This document shows positions 1 through 5,477 of a DNA stretch of 5,477 bases, piece by piece. Under the pieces are notes generated by a model. That model searched no databases, was not told the origin of the DNA, and saw nothing but the letters and a program-made list of their open reading frames with translations. A program made the translations under genes and the position numbers. Each line of letters begins with the position of its first letter. The first letter of the stretch is position 1. The stretch comes from Acidobacteriota bacterium (GTDB lineage Bacteria; Acidobacteriota; HRBIN11): NCBI GenBank assembly GCA_025061865.1, contig JANXAA010000173.1:1-5477 (forward strand). The letters run 5' to 3'.

Positions 1-113
1 TGGGCGTGAACTCGACGCCGACCTTCATCATTAACGGGGCAGTCGTCACAGGCGCTATCCCCTTTGATCAGTTTAAGATGTACATCAATATGGCTCTGGC
101 CAATGCCAAGTGA
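1..113 (+). CDS. C-terminal end of a DsbA-family / thioredoxin-fold oxidoreductase (partial)
   Basis: The frame with codons starting at position 3 is open from the window edge to the TGA at 111-113 and encodes 36 residues, beginning GVNSTPTFIINGAVV. The segment STPTFIING followed by GAIPFDQFKMYI is the characteristic end of DsbA-like proteins (Thioredoxin_4 type): a cis-proline loop (the TP), a beta-strand, an N-G turn, then 'GA.PF.QF' leading into the last helix. Members of this family are exported thiol oxidoreductases that make or rearrange disulfides in periplasmic proteins. The CXXC active site would lie upstream of the window, so I cannot say whether it is an oxidase or an isomerase. 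It ends 206 bases before the next gene, in the same direction. Its tail has ordinary Lys, Asn and Ile content, unlike the downstream gene. Family assignment is fairly secure, the exact role is not. Confidence 0.78.
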   Translation, partial: GVNSTPTFIINGAVVTGAIPFDQFKMYINMALANAK

Positions 114-162
114 CGGGGGACGGAGTTCGAAAAACCCTGGCTGATGCCAAAGGTTTGGAGGT

Positions 163-208
163 CTCCTCACCCTGTCCTTCTCCCCCCAGAGGCGAGGGAA
201 CCAGGGGG
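163..208. repeat. Probable dispersed intergenic hairpin repeat (CTCACCCTGTCCTTCTCCCC type)
   Basis: The segment CTCACCCTGTCC, a C-rich run, then AGAGGCGAGGGAACCAGGGGG resembles a widely seen family of intergenic palindromic elements whose reverse strand is often mistranslated as 'PSPLGGEGQGE'. It folds into an imperfect hairpin: CCCTG (170-174) pairs with CAGGG (202-206), and TTCTC (178-182) pairs with GGGAA (196-200) with one G-T pair. Two mismatched interior positions and a three-base loop close it. It sits about 57 bases after the dsbA-like stop and could act as a transcript end or stabiliser, although no T-run follows. Only one copy is in the window, so the dispersed nature is from recall of similar sequences. 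Confidence 0.5.
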
Positions 209-286
209 AAACGCCCGCAGGCGGACCGGAGACGGGAGCCTGAAAATGGACGTTTATAGGCCTCGTTCTCGGGTCTCCCCGGTCGA

Positions 287-304
287 CTGCATGGGGGGAT
301 GCAG
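287..304 (+). promoter_or_regulatory. Perfect inverted repeat CTGCAT-GGGGGG-ATGCAG in the leader
   Basis: CTGCAT (287-292) and ATGCAG (299-304) are exact reverse complements separated by six G residues. In RNA this could form a hairpin 15 bases before the ATG at 320. The right arm contains an alternative in-frame ATG (299-301), which would be buried in the stem. The right arm also shares CAG (302-304) with a second possible hairpin, CAGCA (302-306) with TGCTG (310-314), so the two cannot form at once. Arms of this length are not rare by chance in GC-rich DNA. A regulatory role is inference from position only. Confidence 0.35.
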
Positions 305-319
305 CAAACTGCTGTTTTC

Positions 320-3300
320 ATGCGTTGGATAGGACGTATTGCGCTCCTGGCTCTCGGTGCTTTCTTTATCCTGCTGGGGTTTTCTCACTCACCCTACTTC
401 GGCCGGTGGGTTCGCCACGTCATCCAGCGCTATCTTCAACAGTCGTGGGGTTGGTTTGTCACGTGGCGAGACCTTCGGGCCAGTCCTCTTTGGACAAGCG
501 TCACCCTGGAAGGCCTCGTCGCCGGTGGGGACCCCGGCATGCCTCCCTTCCTGGCCGTCGAGCGTCTGGACCTCGTCTTTCGGTGGTGGCGGTTTCGGCA
601 ACCCCTGGACCGCATCGAGGCCTTCTCGCCGACCCTACGGGTCGTCCGTATAGCGCCAGACCGGTGGAACGTGCCGCCTCTAAAAGGCGGCGGCGCGTGG
701 GTTACGCCATTTCCGGCGCTGGTGATCCATGCGGGCCGAATTGCGGGTCAGGACCCCGAACGTACATGGACGGCGGAGCTCCGGTCTGTCCGCATGGCAG
801 GCACGACCGTCCCCATGCCCGGCGGCACGGGCTATCGGTTGCAGGGCCAGATCGAGGGAACTCTTCGGTGGCAGGCGACGACGTGGACGCCCCTGGTCCT
901 GACGGCGGACGTTCAGGTCGACCCCCAGATGGACGTTGCCTTCGAGGTAGACTTTCGATATGACGCCCCGGACGGCCGCGGGTGGGATGTCCACGGGTCC
1001 GGCCGTTACCACCTCGTCACGGGCGTCTGGCAAGCCCGAGCGGACGGTCACTTTTTCTTGCCGCTCCTGGCCGGGATGGAGCAGTGGACCGCCTGGGAAG
1101 TCTACGCAGGTATCCCCATCCGGGACCTTTGGGAACGCCGATGGACCTTTCAGGTAGACGCTGCAAGCGGACGCCCGATGGAACTCAAGGTTCGCCTTGG
1201 GCCGGACGGGGTCGTCTGGCGAGTCCAGACGGACTGCCGGGTCGGAGCGTCGGAGTCTCATTGTCAGTCTCGCCTCGAATCCCCGACGGGGGTCCCCGTG
1301 CAAGCTGAAGTCGGGTTCTATAACGGGACCCACCGCCGGTGGCGGCTTGTGGCCCGATGGGATGCGCCGTGGCCCGGCGTCGGCGGCCGTTGGCCCGAGC
1401 GCTGGCGACGGCCCCCTCGACTGTCGGGCGAGCTGAACTTAGAAGGTACGAGAAGGGCACCGCTTCCGACCGGCGGTCATGCCCGTTGGGAAGTCATTTG
1501 GCCGACAGCGACGGCCCTATGGCGGCAGGCCGGGACGCTGACCCTTCCGACGCCGGACCGGTGGGTCCTTCGACTGAGTTTAGACCATACAGACGCTTCG
1601 GAAGTCGGGCCACCGGATGAACTCGTTCGGGCCGAGGCGTCCGTCGACGTTCGGGCGGCGACCTGGCGGCTTCAGGCGACGGGCCGGGATTGGAACGAAC
1701 GGGTCATCCGCGAGGTCCTGGAGTGGCTTCCGTCGTACCGGCTTCCGACCGATCTGACGTGGCAGCCCCGCCCGTGGCGCATCGAGGCAGAGGGTACGAC
1801 GGACGGCCGCCGCTGGCAAGCCCGGTGGTCGGTCGCTGCGACCCCGACTTACGGTCCGTGGCTTCCGGACGTCGACGTCCAGCATGAGGGGTACCTCCGG
1901 CAGGAAGGCCGCCGCATCACGGGTCAGGCCCGTCTCGAGACGAGTTCAGCCACGGGCTCGTATCAAAGCACGTGGGACCTGGCCTTCACCGGCTTCACCG
2001 GCGTGCCGGTTCGATGGACCCTGCGGGGGCATCTCCGAGAATGGCCTGTTCCGTGGCCGTCCCATCAGACGGAGGCGGTTCCGCCCGTCGAGGTCTCTAT
2101 CGCTGAGGCTACATTAGAACTCCAGGGTGTTGGCACCCGATGGGGACCTTCCGTCATATCCCTTCGGACGGCTCCCCTCCGGTATCGGGGATCGGCAGCA
2201 GGTCCGGATCGAACCGTCGGTGTCCTGGAGGCCCATATCGAACGGGCCTTGGCACCTGTCTGGCGGTTCTATGTCCACATCCGAGACGGCCTCGTCACAG
2301 CCGAGGCGATCGGCCAGTGGGATGAACGTCAGGAGACCCTGGAATGGACCATCACGGGTCAGACGACCGTCCGGGCTTGGTGGGCCGATACCCGACTTCA
2401 AGGCGGGGACCTGAATTGGAGGCTTCAGGGCGCTGGCCGTTTCGATGTACCCCGTCTCTCCGGCGAGATTTACTGGCAGGACGTCCGCTGGGACGACCGA
2501 GCCCTGGGAGACTGGACCCTCTATATCAGGACACCTAGAGAGCTAGACTACCGTCTGCGAATGGAAGGCCCGGTCTTAGGCCTTCGGGCTGAGGCCCGCT
2601 GGCAGGGCCCGCCGGCGGGCCCTGCCCGGTGGGCCCTACGGGTCGACCTCCGCCAGGACGGCGTCTCTTACGGACCCTATCGGTGGACCTATGACGCTCG
2701 CTTGCATGCGAGCGGCGATTGGCCCCTCCGACCGGACCGTCCCGTAGAGGCCGTCGAGGTTCGGCTCGATCGGTTCGAATGGCGGTTTGAGGACATGTCC
2801 CTTTTGACGCTGACCCAACCGGTCGGCGTCACCCTCGACCCCGACCGAATTCGAGGCGTTGAGGCAGGTGCCTGGTCCGGTCGACTGGGGAGCGGCCGGG
2901 TCGAGGGCGGACCCGACGGCCTGGTCATCGCCCATCGAGTTCGTCTCTCGGACCTGGTGGCTTTCTTCCCCCCATTGACCGGCTGGACGGGCGAGGTCGC
3001 TGGCTCGGTGCGTCTGTCGGAGCGATGGCGGACTGACGTGCCCGAATGGACCCTGTCTATCGCTTCTCTTCAAGGCCCACACGGCTATACGATGGACACC
3101 TGCACACTCCGGGGCCGATGGACCGCGGGGGTCCCCGAGGGCGGCCCCTGTCGACTGATTCGCGTCAATGAAGTCTGGGAGCTGGAGGCGGACGGTCGAC
3201 GCGTCCGTTTGCGATTGCAGAACGGCGAACCTGGTACGTGGTTGACGTGGTGGCAACCTGAGGTGCTCCTGCCGCCGGGGCGGCTTAACCTGACATGGGT

Positions 3301-5477
3301 CTATACCCACCAACCTGAACCCCGATGGATCCTTGAAGTACAGACCCTGGAGCTGACTTACGCAGCGACGGTCCTGAGCCTGTCGGCGCCTCTTCGAGTC
3401 AGTTGGACCCTCGACCGGCTGGCGACAGACCTGACGCCCTTGACGGTTAACGGACAGGCCATCCGTTTGCAGGTTGAGGTCGCTCCGACGGGTGAGAAAA
3501 GCCCGTCGGAGTGGCTTCGGCCCCAAGCCTGGCGGGACTGGGCCGTACGGGCGACGTGGGAAGGACCCCTGGACCTGGCCTTCATGCGGCCATGGTTTGG
3601 ATGGCCTATCGCTGGGACGCTTCGGGGAAGCTTCCAGGCGTCGGGTCCCCTGGCACATCCACTTGTCATCGGCGAGATTCGGATGGATGACGGCGAGTGG
3701 TACTTGCCCGAGTGGGGTCTCCGTTTCTATCCCGTCCGTCTGCAGGCTCAGGTCCGGGGCTTGGAGGACGTCCGCGGTGTCCTGGAGTCGGCCGGCCTTC
3801 GAGGACACTGGCGGCTGGAATGGCAAGGCGGATGGCAGGTAGACCGACAACGGTGGGTATGGCCTCTGGCCCGATGGACGGCCGAAGATCTCCTTATCTT
3901 GGGGACCGGCGGCTGGTACCTCTCGCTGAGCGGACGCCTGGACCTGGACACGCGCCCGACCCCGTGGGTCCTGCGTGGGGAAATCCGTGTCCCAGAGGGC
4001 GTATTTACGCTTCCGATTCGGCTCCCGATGCTTCTGGCCCGCTCAAGACCTTTACCTGAGACGCCGGCTCGCCCGGTTGCCGTCCCCTTAGACCTGGACG
4101 TACGTCTGCAGGTCGACCGGTGGGACATTCAGAACAACCTGGCTGTCGTACGGTCCGCCGGGCAGTGGACCGTGCGGGGTCCCGTCACGGCGCCCGTCGT
4201 GGACGGTGAGTGGGCCGCCCAGCCGGGCGGTCGCCTCACGTTTCAGCAGAGGACGTATTACCTCACGCAAGCTCGCCTTTTATGGATACATGCGGCGCCC
4301 TGGGAGCCTCAGATCGAGTTCCAGATGGAGACGACAGTCCCCCCCTCCGAGACGACGCGGGAGCCCTACCGGATTCAAGTCGGCATCACGGGGACCCTGA
4401 CCGAGCCGACGGTCCGATTGGTCTCGGACCCGCCGCTTCCGGAGACGGAAATCCTGGCCCTCGTCACAGGCGGTGGGGTCGTGCCCGTGCCTCGGGAGAA
4501 GGTCTTAGCCGGGGAGGCGGACACGTCTACGTCGATCCGAGCCGTGGGCCAGGCCATGGTGATGTCCCTGGGTGGTCAAGCCGCCGCCGGTCTCCTGCGG
4601 CCGGTCACGCGCTTACTGGGCATCGAGGCAATCACCGTCGGAGTGCCCGTGGCCGATGTCCAGTCTGTCCAGTCCCTGACGGGCGGGACGGAATTCGATC
4701 CGACGGCCCGGATCACCGTCCAGCAGGCGTTCTTCCCATGGTTGAACACGCTGTTTTCTATCGATGCCCGGAATACGAGTCGTCAGACGTGGATCGTCTC
4801 GGCCCAGCCGTGGACCTGGTTTCAACTTCGACTTGCTCGTAATGATGACGCCTCCTGGGTCTTGGGAGCTTTACCCCAGTTCGTATATCCGCGGTCGGCT
4901 ACCCCGGGATGGGCGGCCGACCGGGTTCCGACGAAAGTCACCCGAGCCATCATCACTGAAGTCCAGGTTTCCGGAGACGGGCCGTGGTCGGGTCCCCAGA
5001 TGGAAAAATTACTCGGGGTCCGTCCCGGTCACGCTCTGGACGTGGTTCGTATCCAGGAACGAGTCCGGCGGTTAGAGGCGGCCCTTCAGCAGACAGGGCA
5101 TTGGGGGGCTCAGGTCTTGTGGTTTTTGGTACCCCAGTCGGGGGTGGAGTCAGCGTACCGACTCCACGTCCAGGTTCGACGGGGACCCCGGTTCGAGTGG
5201 GTCCGGAGGGGGTGGCCGCCCGACGTGACGTCCCCGCCGCTGGCCCGGTGGGCCTATCCATGCTGGCAGGGCCACACGCTCGTCGTCTGGGGGCAGGCCT
5301 GCATGGAAGCCGCCTTGGCGGCATGGGCCCGATTCGAGGGCTGGGACCCACCGCCGGTCCGGGTCCAGGTCCGAGAAGCCGCCGACCGTTGGGTCGTCGA
5401 GACCCGATGGACAGACACCTCTGAACGTCGGACGCCTGTCCTTCGATGGACCTGGCAGGTCGTCGACGGAGAGGGCT
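320..5477 (+). CDS. tamB: TamB-family protein fused in frame to POTRA (TamA/Omp85-type) domains; 3' end beyond window
   Basis: One open frame of at least 1719 codons, with no stop before the window ends. In order: a short N-terminal signal-anchor helix (about 3-21), an AsmA/TamB-like N-terminal strand region (about 55-125), a long repetitive beta-strand middle, the TamB C-terminal domain (about 1090-1522, with SDPPLPETEILALVTGG at 1369-1385), one clear POTRA (about 1543-1626) and a probable second POTRA (about 1627 on). TamB proteins are inner-membrane-anchored, groove-shaped beta proteins implicated in moving phospholipids to, and assembling proteins in, the outer membrane. TamA is their separate POTRA/barrel partner. 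Here both seem to be one chain, so a barrel is expected downstream but not visible. ATG 320 is preferred because the hydrophobic helix begins two codons later. ATG 299 is in frame and adds seven residues. Neither has a good Shine-Dalgarno, and the frame is closed upstream by TAG at 257. Lys is nearly absent, Trp and Arg are very high, and Cys occurs as three pairs. Confidence 0.9.
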   Translation, partial: MRWIGRIALLALGAFFILLGFSHSPYFGRWVRHVIQRYLQQSWGWFVTWRDLRASPLWTSVTLEGLVAGGDPGMPPFLAVERLDLVFRWWRFRQPLDRIEAFSPTLRVVRIAPDRWNVPPLKGGGAWVTPFPALVIHAGRIAGQDPERTWTAELRSVRMAGTTVPMPGGTGYRLQGQIEGTLRWQATTWTPLVLTADVQVDPQMDVAFEVDFRYDAPDGRGWDVHGSGRYHLVTGVWQARADGHFFLPLLAGMEQWTAWEVYAGIPIRDLWERRWTFQVDAASGRPMELKVRLGPDGVVWRVQTDCRVGASESHCQSRLESPTGVPVQAEVGFYNGTHRRWRLVARWDAPWPGVGGRWPERWRRPPRLSGELNLEGTRRAPLPTGGHARWEVIWPTATALWRQAGTLTLPTPDRWVLRLSLDHTDASEVGPPDELVRAEASVDVRAATWRLQATGRDWNERVIREVLEWLPSYRLPTDLTWQPRPWRIEAEGTTDGRRWQARWSVAATPTYGPWLPDVDVQHEGYLRQEGRRITGQARLETSSATGSYQSTWDLAFTGFTGVPVRWTLRGHLREWPVPWPSHQTEAVPPVEVSIAEATLELQGVGTRWGPSVISLRTAPLRYRGSAAGPDRTVGVLEAHIERALAPVWRFYVHIRDGLVTAEAIGQWDERQETLEWTITGQTTVRAWWADTRLQGGDLNWRLQGAGRFDVPRLSGEIYWQDVRWDDRALGDWTLYIRTPRELDYRLRMEGPVLGLRAEARWQGPPAGPARWALRVDLRQDGVSYGPYRWTYDARLHASGDWPLRPDRPVEAVEVRLDRFEWRFEDMSLLTLTQPVGVTLDPDRIRGVEAGAWSGRLGSGRVEGGPDGLVIAHRVRLSDLVAFFPPLTGWTGEVAGSVRLSERWRTDVPEWTLSIASLQGPHGYTMDTCTLRGRWTAGVPEGGPCRLIRVNEVWELEADGRRVRLRLQNGEPGTWLTWWQPEVLLPPGRLNLTWVYTHQPEPRWILEVQTLELTYAATVLSLSAPLRVSWTLDRLATDLTPLTVNGQAIRLQVEVAPTGEKSPSEWLRPQAWRDWAVRATWEGPLDLAFMRPWFGWPIAGTLRGSFQASGPLAHPLVIGEIRMDDGEWYLPEWGLRFYPVRLQAQVRGLEDVRGVLESAGLRGHWRLEWQGGWQVDRQRWVWPLARWTAEDLLILGTGGWYLSLSGRLDLDTRPTPWVLRGEIRVPEGVFTLPIRLPMLLARSRPLPETPARPVAVPLDLDVRLQVDRWDIQNNLAVVRSAGQWTVRGPVTAPVVDGEWAAQPGGRLTFQQRTYYLTQARLLWIHAAPWEPQIEFQMETTVPPSETTREPYRIQVGITGTLTEPTVRLVSDPPLPETEILALVTGGGVVPVPREKVLAGEADTSTSIRAVGQAMVMSLGGQAAAGLLRPVTRLLGIEAITVGVPVADVQSVQSLTGGTEFDPTARITVQQAFFPWLNTLFSIDARNTSRQTWIVSAQPWTWFQLRLARNDDASWVLGALPQFVYPRSATPGWAADRVPTKVTRAIITEVQVSGDGPWSGPQMEKLLGVRPGHALDVVRIQERVRRLEAALQQTGHWGAQVLWFLVPQSGVESAYRLHVQVRRGPRFEWVRRGWPPDVTSPPLARWAYPCWQGHTLVVWGQACMEAALAAWARFEGWDPPPVRVQVREAADRWVVETRWTDTSERRTPVLRWTWQVVDGEG
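326..382 (+). other. N-terminal signal anchor of the TamB-like protein
   Basis: Residues 3-21 read WIGRIALLALGAFFILLGF. This is a single hydrophobic stretch with Arg at positions 2 and 6 on the cytoplasmic side and no obvious signal-peptidase site after it. TamB and other AsmA-like proteins are tethered to the inner membrane by this kind of uncleaved helix, leaving the rest in the periplasm. The helix is short but adequate for a membrane span. Confidence 0.8.
482..694 (+). other. AsmA/TamB-like N-terminal beta region
   Basis: Residues 55-125 show the usual opening of AsmA-like proteins. First comes a 'V.LEGLVAGG' strand, then PPFLAVERLDLVF followed by a Trp/Arg segment, then 'L.RIEAFSPTLRVVR' and DRWNVPPL. 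The pattern (gene-product strand, 'v.rldL.f', 'i..i....p.lrv.r...g.WNvppl') matches what I know of TamB and AsmA N-termini. In such proteins this region begins the long beta groove next to the inner membrane. Confidence 0.75.
2601..2626. repeat. Perfect 26-bp palindrome inside the tamB-like gene
   Basis: GGCAGGGCCCGCC (2601-2613) is followed immediately by its exact reverse complement (2614-2626). It encodes residues 761-769 (WQGPPAGPA) without breaking the frame. No T-run follows, so it is not a standard intrinsic terminator. With two-base composition near that of this DNA, I estimate well under one such 13-bp-arm palindrome by chance in a window this long. It may be a protein-binding site, a cruciform-prone site or a small palindromic insertion accommodated in a protein loop. 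Confidence 0.75.
3481..3513 (+). repeat. Intragenic stem-loop with 10-bp perfect arms
   Basis: CTCCGACGGG (3483-3492) and CCCGTCGGAG (3502-3511) are exact reverse complements around a nine-base loop, TGAGAAAAG. One G-T pair and one further C-G pair extend the stem to 3481 and 3513. It encodes APTGEKSPSE near residues 1055-1064, a probable loop, and carries one of the gene's six lysine codons in the loop. There is no T-run after it. It may affect mRNA folding or may be chance. Confidence 0.5.
3587..4885 (+). other. TamB C-terminal domain (DUF490)
   Basis: Residues about 1090-1522. It starts with the family-typical 'G.L.GSFQASGPLAHP.v.GEIRMDDGEWYLP' block (1098-1126), continues with GEIRVPEGVFTLP (1220-1232), and reaches the most conserved segment SDPPLPETEILALVTGG (1369-1385). 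Then come a Gly/Ala-rich 'GQAAAGLLRPVTRLLG' helix (1419-1434), FDPTARITV (1459-1467) and closing strands up to FVYPR (1521-1525). In studied bacteria this end of TamB lies at the outer membrane and contacts the TamA POTRA domains. Residues 1329-1473 contain no Trp, unlike the rest of the protein. Confidence 0.85.
4946..5197 (+). other. POTRA domain 1
   Basis: Residues about 1543-1626 show the full POTRA order. First strand AIITEVQVSGDG, then helix 1 with MEKLLGVRPGHALD ('lrk.lg.kpG..ld'), then helix 2 VVRIQERVRRLEAALQQTGHWGAQV (here 'GHW.AQV' stands for the usual 'GY..A.V'). The second strand is VLWFLVP, and the third is YRLHVQVRRGPRF (the usual 'v.l...V.eGp.f'). POTRA domains are periplasmic modules of Omp85 proteins that bind client or partner proteins. 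It follows the TamB end after a linker of only about 20 residues. Confidence 0.85.
5198..5477 (+). other. Probable POTRA domain 2 (Trp-rich, runs to window edge)
   Basis: Residues about 1627-1719 follow the 'GPRF' end of POTRA 1, the usual junction between consecutive POTRAs. The segment 'ACMEAALAAWARFEGW' looks like helix 2 with the closing Gly-aromatic. PPVRVQVRE and RWVVETRWT look like the next strands, and VLRWTWQVVDGEG like the last strand ending in the typical V..G. The helix 1 part is divergent and contains a Cys pair (1648, 1661). Sequence similarity to standard POTRAs is weak, so I rely on position and strand/helix order. Confidence 0.6.

Larger units (their letters stand above)
114..319 (+). 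other. Intergenic leader between the dsbA-like gene and the tamB-like gene
   Basis: This stretch has no convincing gene. Short ORFs cross it on both strands (144-332 on +, 85-321 on -), but neither resembles a protein family, and both run into coding sequence that is explained in another frame. It contains a dispersed-type hairpin repeat (about 163-208) and two small overlapping hairpins (287-314). Positions 225-233 (ACCGGAGAC) can pair with 273-283 (GTCTCCCCGGT) with a two-base bulge, so much of the leader could fold as RNA. I see no good -35/-10 pair. The stretch TTTATA at 253-258 is the most -10-like hexamer but lacks a matching -35. Confidence 0.6.
695..3586 (+). other. Trp/Arg-rich repetitive beta-strand body of the TamB-like protein
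   Basis: Residues 126-1089 show no named domain. They consist of short alternating polar/hydrophobic segments separated by Gly, Pro and Asp turns, as expected for the elongated beta-taco of TamB-like lipid-transfer proteins. Arg-Trp, Glu-Trp and Asp-Trp dipeptides recur throughout, and 'RW' or 'RWT' appears in many putative strands. Four of the six Cys lie here (306, 315, 928, 944). Length agrees with a full-size TamB. Function is inferred from the flanking recognisable ends. Confidence 0.6.

Noticed and set aside
64..91. Possible promoter TTGATC, 16 bases, CAATAT
   Set aside because: Weak match to both hexamers, inside the dsbA-like coding sequence, with no supporting context.
144..332. 62-codon ORF in the leader
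   Set aside because: It crosses the hairpin repeat, overlaps the signal anchor in another frame, has no ribosome site and resembles no known small protein.
325..963. 212-codon plus-strand frame overlapping the start of the tamB-like gene
   Set aside because: Different frame from the signal-anchor and AsmA-like sequence. The product is Arg/Pro/Gly-rich and matches nothing. It is a shadow of the true frame.
1867..1880. 14-bp palindrome GGACGTCGACGTCC
   Set aside because: Short enough to be expected by chance here, built from common GAC and GTC codons.
1985..2002. Tandem 9-bp repeat TTCACCGGC x2 (Phe-Thr-Gly twice)
   Set aside because: Only two units and in frame. A minor duplication with no wider pattern.
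2636..3850. 404-codon open frame on the minus strand
   Set aside because: It lies wholly inside the tamB-like gene. Its product is low-complexity Pro/Arg/Ser/Gln-rich sequence with no recognisable domain. Long antisense frames are expected opposite GC-rich genes with few TTA, CTA and TCA codons.
4210..4842. 210-codon plus-strand frame over the TamB C-terminal domain
   Set aside because: The overlapping frame carries the conserved TamB signature. This one gives Asp/Gly/Arg-rich sequence without family features.
5144..5167. Hairpin GTGGAGTC / GACTCCAC with an 8-base loop
   Set aside because: About one such match is expected by chance in a window of this length and composition. It lies in POTRA 1 coding sequence with no other signal.

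Overview
The window is GC-rich bacterial DNA and reads almost entirely on the + strand. Envelope genes of this kind (a TamB-type protein running into POTRA domains, plus a thiol oxidoreductase) point to a diderm (two-membrane) bacterium. I cannot name the lineage. The base composition and codon use suggest a high-GC, possibly thermophilic or little-studied phylum, but that is a guess.

Layout: (1) positions 1-113 hold the last 36 codons of a DsbA/thioredoxin-fold protein. (2) Positions 114-319 are a noncoding leader. It holds a copy of what looks like a dispersed hairpin repeat (about 163-208) and two small overlapping hairpins directly before the next gene. (3) From the ATG at 320 to the last base there is one uninterrupted reading frame of at least 1719 codons, with neither stop nor frameshift. 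It has no stop inside the window, so it is easily missed by ORF callers that demand one, and its place is then taken by shadow ORFs in other frames.

That giant gene is the main content. It begins with a signal-anchor helix and an AsmA/TamB-like N-terminus. About 1000 residues of repetitive beta-strand protein follow, then a recognisable TamB C-terminal domain (DUF490; signature SDPPLPETEILALVTGG at residues 1369-1385). Where a normal TamB would stop, the frame continues into a clear POTRA domain (about 1543-1626) and a probable second one (about 1627-1719), where the window ends. TamB and the POTRA/beta-barrel protein TamA (Omp85 family) are normally two proteins from adjacent genes that meet in the periplasm. 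Here they look like one polypeptide. If a beta-barrel follows downstream, one chain would run from the inner membrane across the periplasm to the outer membrane.

The protein is compositionally extreme by hand count: about 6 Lys against about 186 Arg, and about 109 Trp in 1719 residues. It has only six Cys, falling into three close pairs, and a disulfide-type oxidoreductase is encoded just upstream. A perfect 26-bp palindrome lies inside the coding sequence at 2601-2626.
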